Source: Chromera velia (taxonomy: Eukaryota; Sar; Chromeraceae). From it: 21,196 nucleotides of DNA. The number at the start of each line of letters is the position of its first letter. The stretch's first letter is position 1. The notes under the pieces are model-generated. The model saw only the letters and a program-made list of their open reading frames with translations. It made no database searches and was not told the origin of the DNA. The position numbers and the translations under genes are program-made. Positions 17,693 to 21,196 of the stretch are shown here, one piece after another. Location of the stretch: assembly GCA_018398765.1 (NCBI GenBank), contig JAHBMJ010001399.1, positions 10,001 to 31,196 of the forward strand, written 5' to 3'.

Positions 17693-20600
17693 TCAGTAGA
17701 AGTTTGTCTTCGGAACTGCCCAGCGATAGCTGTCTGCAAAGAACACAGTCCAGAGCTCCACAGCAAATTCAAGATCCCTGAGATGTCCTTCGTCAATCGA
17801 TCGTCCAAGGATCTCGAGGATCGTCGCATGTAGAGCAAAAGACGCGGCCAGTGCCCACCCCTCTGTGATGAGGTGGCCGTGCTCCTTCCTCACGTAGTCC
17901 AAAACGATGGGGAAGAGGTGCAGGCAGTCAGCTGCGCCCAGGTACACAGAAGTGCCCTGGATGTAGATCTCAGTCACCCACTGATTGCGTGGAAGACCAG
18001 CGGGCTCCCACGTGGAGGAAGAGGACAGGAACAAAAACTGGTGCATCTCTGCATCTCTCATCGTCAGAGAGCTCTTGAAGAATCAGACAGACCTTCAGGA
18101 ACGTCACTGCAAAGACCGGCACGGAGCCCTTCCGGTCCCTTCGTCACTTGCAGCATGAAGGGCGAGGGTGCGACTCGAGTCGTCAGGTAGCTGGGAGGGA
18201 GCAACCGTGGCTGCGGTGCGTGTCGAGTCTCTTCTCCCTTCTCGACAGCCGATTTCGTCCTTTCGCATTCCTCTTCCTTCCTTCCTTCCTTCCTCTTTTT
18301 CTTTGATGGCACGGCCTCGGGTGGTTGCCTCTCGAGGAACTCGTCGATCTTCCGGCAGCGCCTGAAGAGGTCAAACCGAGTCGCCACGACCCGTGTGCAC
18401 TTCCAGGCAATCACAGCGAGCGTGGATGACACCTGGAAGTAAAGCGCCCCCCTGCTCATGCGGCTGCTCACGTTATTGAACCCATGGAAGGAGAGCGCGA
18501 GAATCACAATCTCGGTGAGGGAGAGAAGGAAGGAGAGGAGGAAGCGAACCCAGGATTTCTTGAAGGACTTCGGATTTACGAGCATCACCTGAAGAGAGAA
18601 AGACAAATGTCATGAATCAAAGAGAAACTGGGGGAAAATGTGCATGTGAGCGGAAGGCAGGCACGCATAAAGACAGACAAATGAATACAGAGTCCGACAG
18701 AACCGCAGACACCTGGACTCTCCACACAGGCAAACAGGCAGCCAAACAGACAGAAACAAAAACCGGTCTATTGCCTACGCCTGTTTCATCTTCTGGCAAC
18801 TGTAAGTATACGCGCAAGAATCAGAGAAAGAGATGAAAGAACACAGCTAGGAAGATGGGACCCTGCTGAGGCGGATAAGTGCGTGCATGCCACTGCTGCA
18901 TGGGGCACCAGCCTTCCTTTTTGACATCCATCCAACTTAATGAACGCCAAAACAAAGAGGACTTCAATGTGTAGAACAGGAGTAATGTCAACATTCAAGT
19001 TCCACACGCACAAGGCCACACCACAGGAGAGCGGGATGTGCTGTTCCTGCCTCTTGCAGTTTCCATCCATCTCTACACAGCCAAGCGGGCCAGCGGAAGA
19101 CAACCAACCGAAACAAAAAAGTCCCCAGCGTCCAGATACCACCCCACTTGGGGGTCCAATAACTTTCTCGCGTGCTCCTCGCTCATCTGATACTGTGTCT
19201 GCTGCCTCATTTTCTCAATCATATTCAAATACACTGGTGTATTTCGGGGGTCAACAAACTTTCCAGAGCCAGCTTCGAAGGCGTCATACTCAACAACCTA
19301 AGCCTCCAACAAAAAAGGAGGAACGGAGACGTTAAAGAAAAGCCCTTCCTGAAGAGCCTGATGGTACCGATCGTCCCACTCGTTGATGCCGTCGTAGCTC
19401 TGCAGGATGCCATTCACGAAGACGGGACGAACAAAGTTTACTGGATTTAACGAGTTATTCCCATACCGGGGCCCGAACAGATGGAACTCCTGCACCCCCC
19501 ACATTGAGGTGCGTGGAGGTTCTGGCCGCCCGTAGTCGGTCCAGCGATAGAGGCTGGCAAGTGTCAGTTGCACTCCCACTGCAACGTCCGAAGAGAAGTC
19601 GAAGAAGACGAGGCACACGAGAGCCCCGAGGAGGAGACGTCTGAAGTCAAGAGACGGCGCTGCAACGACGGGAGGCCTGCAGCAGACCCAGGTGGTCCAC
19701 CAACACAAACATGAATCCTTCAAGGCTCCCCCAATACATCCCAAAACCAATCCCACGTGACTGCAGAAACGACAGAAGCTTCCACATTTTCCCTTTTTCT
19801 CTCCTTTGTCTTCATCCCCGTCCCCTTCTTTTTGTTCCCCCCCTTCCCCCGCGCCGTTATTAGAGGACTCCAGCGGGAAGTGCCACCATACTCTGTTGAC
19901 CTCGTAGGTTTCTGACTGACCGAAAACAAGCCTCTCTTTCTTGCCCGTCTGCCCCTCTAAATCAACCCCCCAACGTACCCCAGAGGCTTCTGGTGTTTCT
20001 TTCACAACCCCATCCCCACCCCCCTGCGTGTCCTCACACCCCGGAGGACCCGAAACTTTCTTTTTCCACTCAAACCCGTCCGCAACAGCACGCACCCCCC
20101 TCAAATCGGGCAAGCTCTCTGCCTCTGTGCGGGTGAACCCACGAGGCAGGGAGCGTCGGACAAAAGCGGGCACACAGAAAAACGCACCAATCACAACATT
20201 CAACAGCTGCCGAAAGATTGGGGCCAATCGGGACCCCTCAAGATCGTTCATGGAGGCAAAAGAAAGACCTGAAATCACCGCCATAGCCAGCGCACCGCTA
20301 AAGAGGCCAAGCCAAGCAAAGCACTTGTCTGCGGTGCTCCTGAGGGGCAAGCAGAAGCACATCACCTGGGCGAACAGTGCTACTGCTTGAAGGGAGACCG
20401 TCACAGCACTGGCGGCCTCAAACAGCCCGGCATTGTCTCCACTATTGGACAGGCTGCTCAACAAGATCCCTACAGATCCAATCAGCGGAAGAAAAGTCCA
20501 AAAGAACAAAGAGAGCAATACAGAGGCAGGCAGGTCGTCTAGATGCAGGGCAAAGGGACGCTTGCGCCTCTTCAAATGGCTTTCGGCTTCAAATATCGGC

Positions 20601-20827
20601 ATGTAACCGTGTGTCTTGGCCTTTGCCTGCCCGAATGGCTCAACTCTCAGGAAAAGGTAGCACTGCGATTCAGGGATGACGTCGCAGGTGCCATTCGCTT
20701 CTTTGGCTCTGCCCTCATCGTCGCTGATGCCACCCACCTCAGCCGTCTCCAGACCGTCTCCTCGAGTCTCAGCTGCAGCCTCAGCTTGCAACTGCCCCTC
20801 CCCCCCCTGAGCACCCAACCCTTCCAT
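17693..20827 (-). CDS. Polytopic membrane protein of unknown function, multi-exon
   Basis: Tentative model (minus strand): exon 1 20827-19331, exon 2 19297-19148, exon 3 18588-18148, exon 4 17980-17693; all junctions phase 0, about 791 residues. Exon 1 is the firmest part: acidic N-terminus, hydrophobic segments at residues about 101-126, 134-163, 169-193, 203-224 and 396-428, and perhaps a Cys-rich one at 353-380. A charged low-complexity loop (about 230-348) separates them. Exon 3 starts after TTTCTCTCTTCAG and has two hydrophobic stretches (SWVRFLLSFLLSL; ALYFQVSSTLAVIAW), then a Lys/Glu-rich loop. Exon 4 has two more (LHLFPIVLDYV...ALHATILEILG; LEFAVELWTVFFA) and ends NFY-stop. At least nine helices suggest a transporter, channel or receptor-like protein, but I recognise no family. 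ATG 20827 is the first in frame; the open frame extends upstream to 20959 without ATG. The exon 2 donor (GTGGGG) and exon 3/4 junction are the weakest points. Confidence 0.65.
19298..19330 (-). other. Candidate 33-nt intron, or in-frame stop, in the membrane-protein gene
   Basis: The long exon 1 frame hits TAG at 19300-19298. The same frame then stays open for over 50 codons with protein-like content (FVDPRNTPVYLNMIEKM; QYQMSEEHARKLL). Removing 33 nt from GTCTCC to CTTAG would join the two in frame. The segment has a pyrimidine run (CCTCCTTTTTTG) before the AG. Thirty-three nucleotides is very short for an intron; a real stop, readthrough or a local sequence error are alternatives. Confidence 0.45.
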
Positions 20828-21196
20828 CACACCTCCTTTGCCCCTCTCCGTCCCTCTCGCACTCCCGCTCACACTCACATGTTCCCTCCTATCCCTATCA
20901 CTGCCTACGGCTCCTTCTCTTCTTTCCCCGCCGCGCCGCGGTCGCTCAAGTCGACACACCGAACGGAACGCCCCCCCTCCCCACCGAGCACTAGTGACTT
21001 TTCTGTCACACTCATGATTATTTGTTCAACTCCGCCAGTATCTCAGACAAGGCTTGGGACAAACCACCAAGATATACGCCGTCTCCTTCCGATCACCGAC
21101 CACACGTCGGCGATTCTCTGACTCACCGATTCCAGCAAGAACAGTTGAGGAGAGAAGCTGAGATGCATGAATAGACTCGAAACCTTCACTTTCGAT
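20828..21196. other. Upstream region of the minus-strand membrane gene
   Basis: Presumed 5' leader or promoter of the minus-strand gene, C-rich on the plus strand in 20790-20980. No other gene is supported. A plus-strand frame (20543-21121) overlaps exon 1 in antisense and yields a Ser/Pro/Thr-rich product without domains. No promoter motif is recognised. Confidence 0.4.

Noticed and set aside
19941..21121. Plus-strand frames of 149 and 192 codons over the membrane-protein gene
   Set aside because: Antisense to exon 1 of the minus-strand gene; products are Pro/Ser/Thr-rich and lack domains.
1..21196. CRISPR array, tRNA, rRNA or bacterial-type operon
   Set aside because: No regularly spaced identical repeats, no cloverleaf-like sequence and no Shine-Dalgarno-linked gene cluster were seen; gene structure is eukaryotic.

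Overview
The window looks like nuclear DNA of a unicellular eukaryote. The evidence is GT-AG introns with pyrimidine-rich acceptors, multi-exon membrane-protein genes, four classes of eukaryotic transposable element and many microsatellites. There is no bacterial operon structure. A photosynthetic protist such as a chromerid or related alveolate alga would fit, but that is an inference from style; no marker gene settles it.

Three host genes are supported. (1) Plus strand 422-2323: a two-exon, four-transmembrane, tetraspanin-like protein with a very large Pro/Ser-rich loop before the last membrane segment. (2) Plus strand 13506-14039: a compact intron-free protein with a Cys-X5-Arg phosphatase loop of the dual-specificity/tyrosine phosphatase type. 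(3) Minus strand 20827-17693: a multi-exon polytopic membrane protein of unknown function, including what may be a 33-nt intron. The three genes do not look functionally linked.

Most of the rest is mobile DNA. From about 10.94 kb down to 3.9 kb on the minus strand lies a decayed non-LTR retrotransposon (LINE) with an APE-type endonuclease, a coiled linker, a reverse transcriptase and a C-terminal zinc knuckle. It is full of stops and frameshifts. It is split at 4828/7315 by a 2.5-kb element with two near-identical 454/453-bp direct terminal repeats and a TGTCCC target duplication; the LINE frame resumes exactly across the insertion. A 248-bp MITE (26/29 inverted repeats, CCCTT duplication) sits at 12557-12804. 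A 1592-bp hAT-type element (8-bp duplication CTATCGTT) sits at 15548-17139 inside an AT-rich block, and carries an exon-like segment that may be a captured gene fragment.

Layout: 1-421 upstream of gene 1; 422-2323 gene 1; 2324-3600 low-complexity spacer; 3600-3940 stacked retroelement 3' tails; 3925-10943 LINE with nested LTR-type element (4829-7314); 11012-11230 (GAA)n tract; 12089-12502 possible LINE ORF1 remnant; 12557-12804 MITE; 13506-14039 phosphatase-like gene; 14040-15539 spacer becoming AT-rich; 15548-17139 hAT element; 17148-17690 AT-rich spacer; 17693-20827 gene 3; 20828-21196 its upstream region. No tRNA, rRNA or CRISPR was seen.
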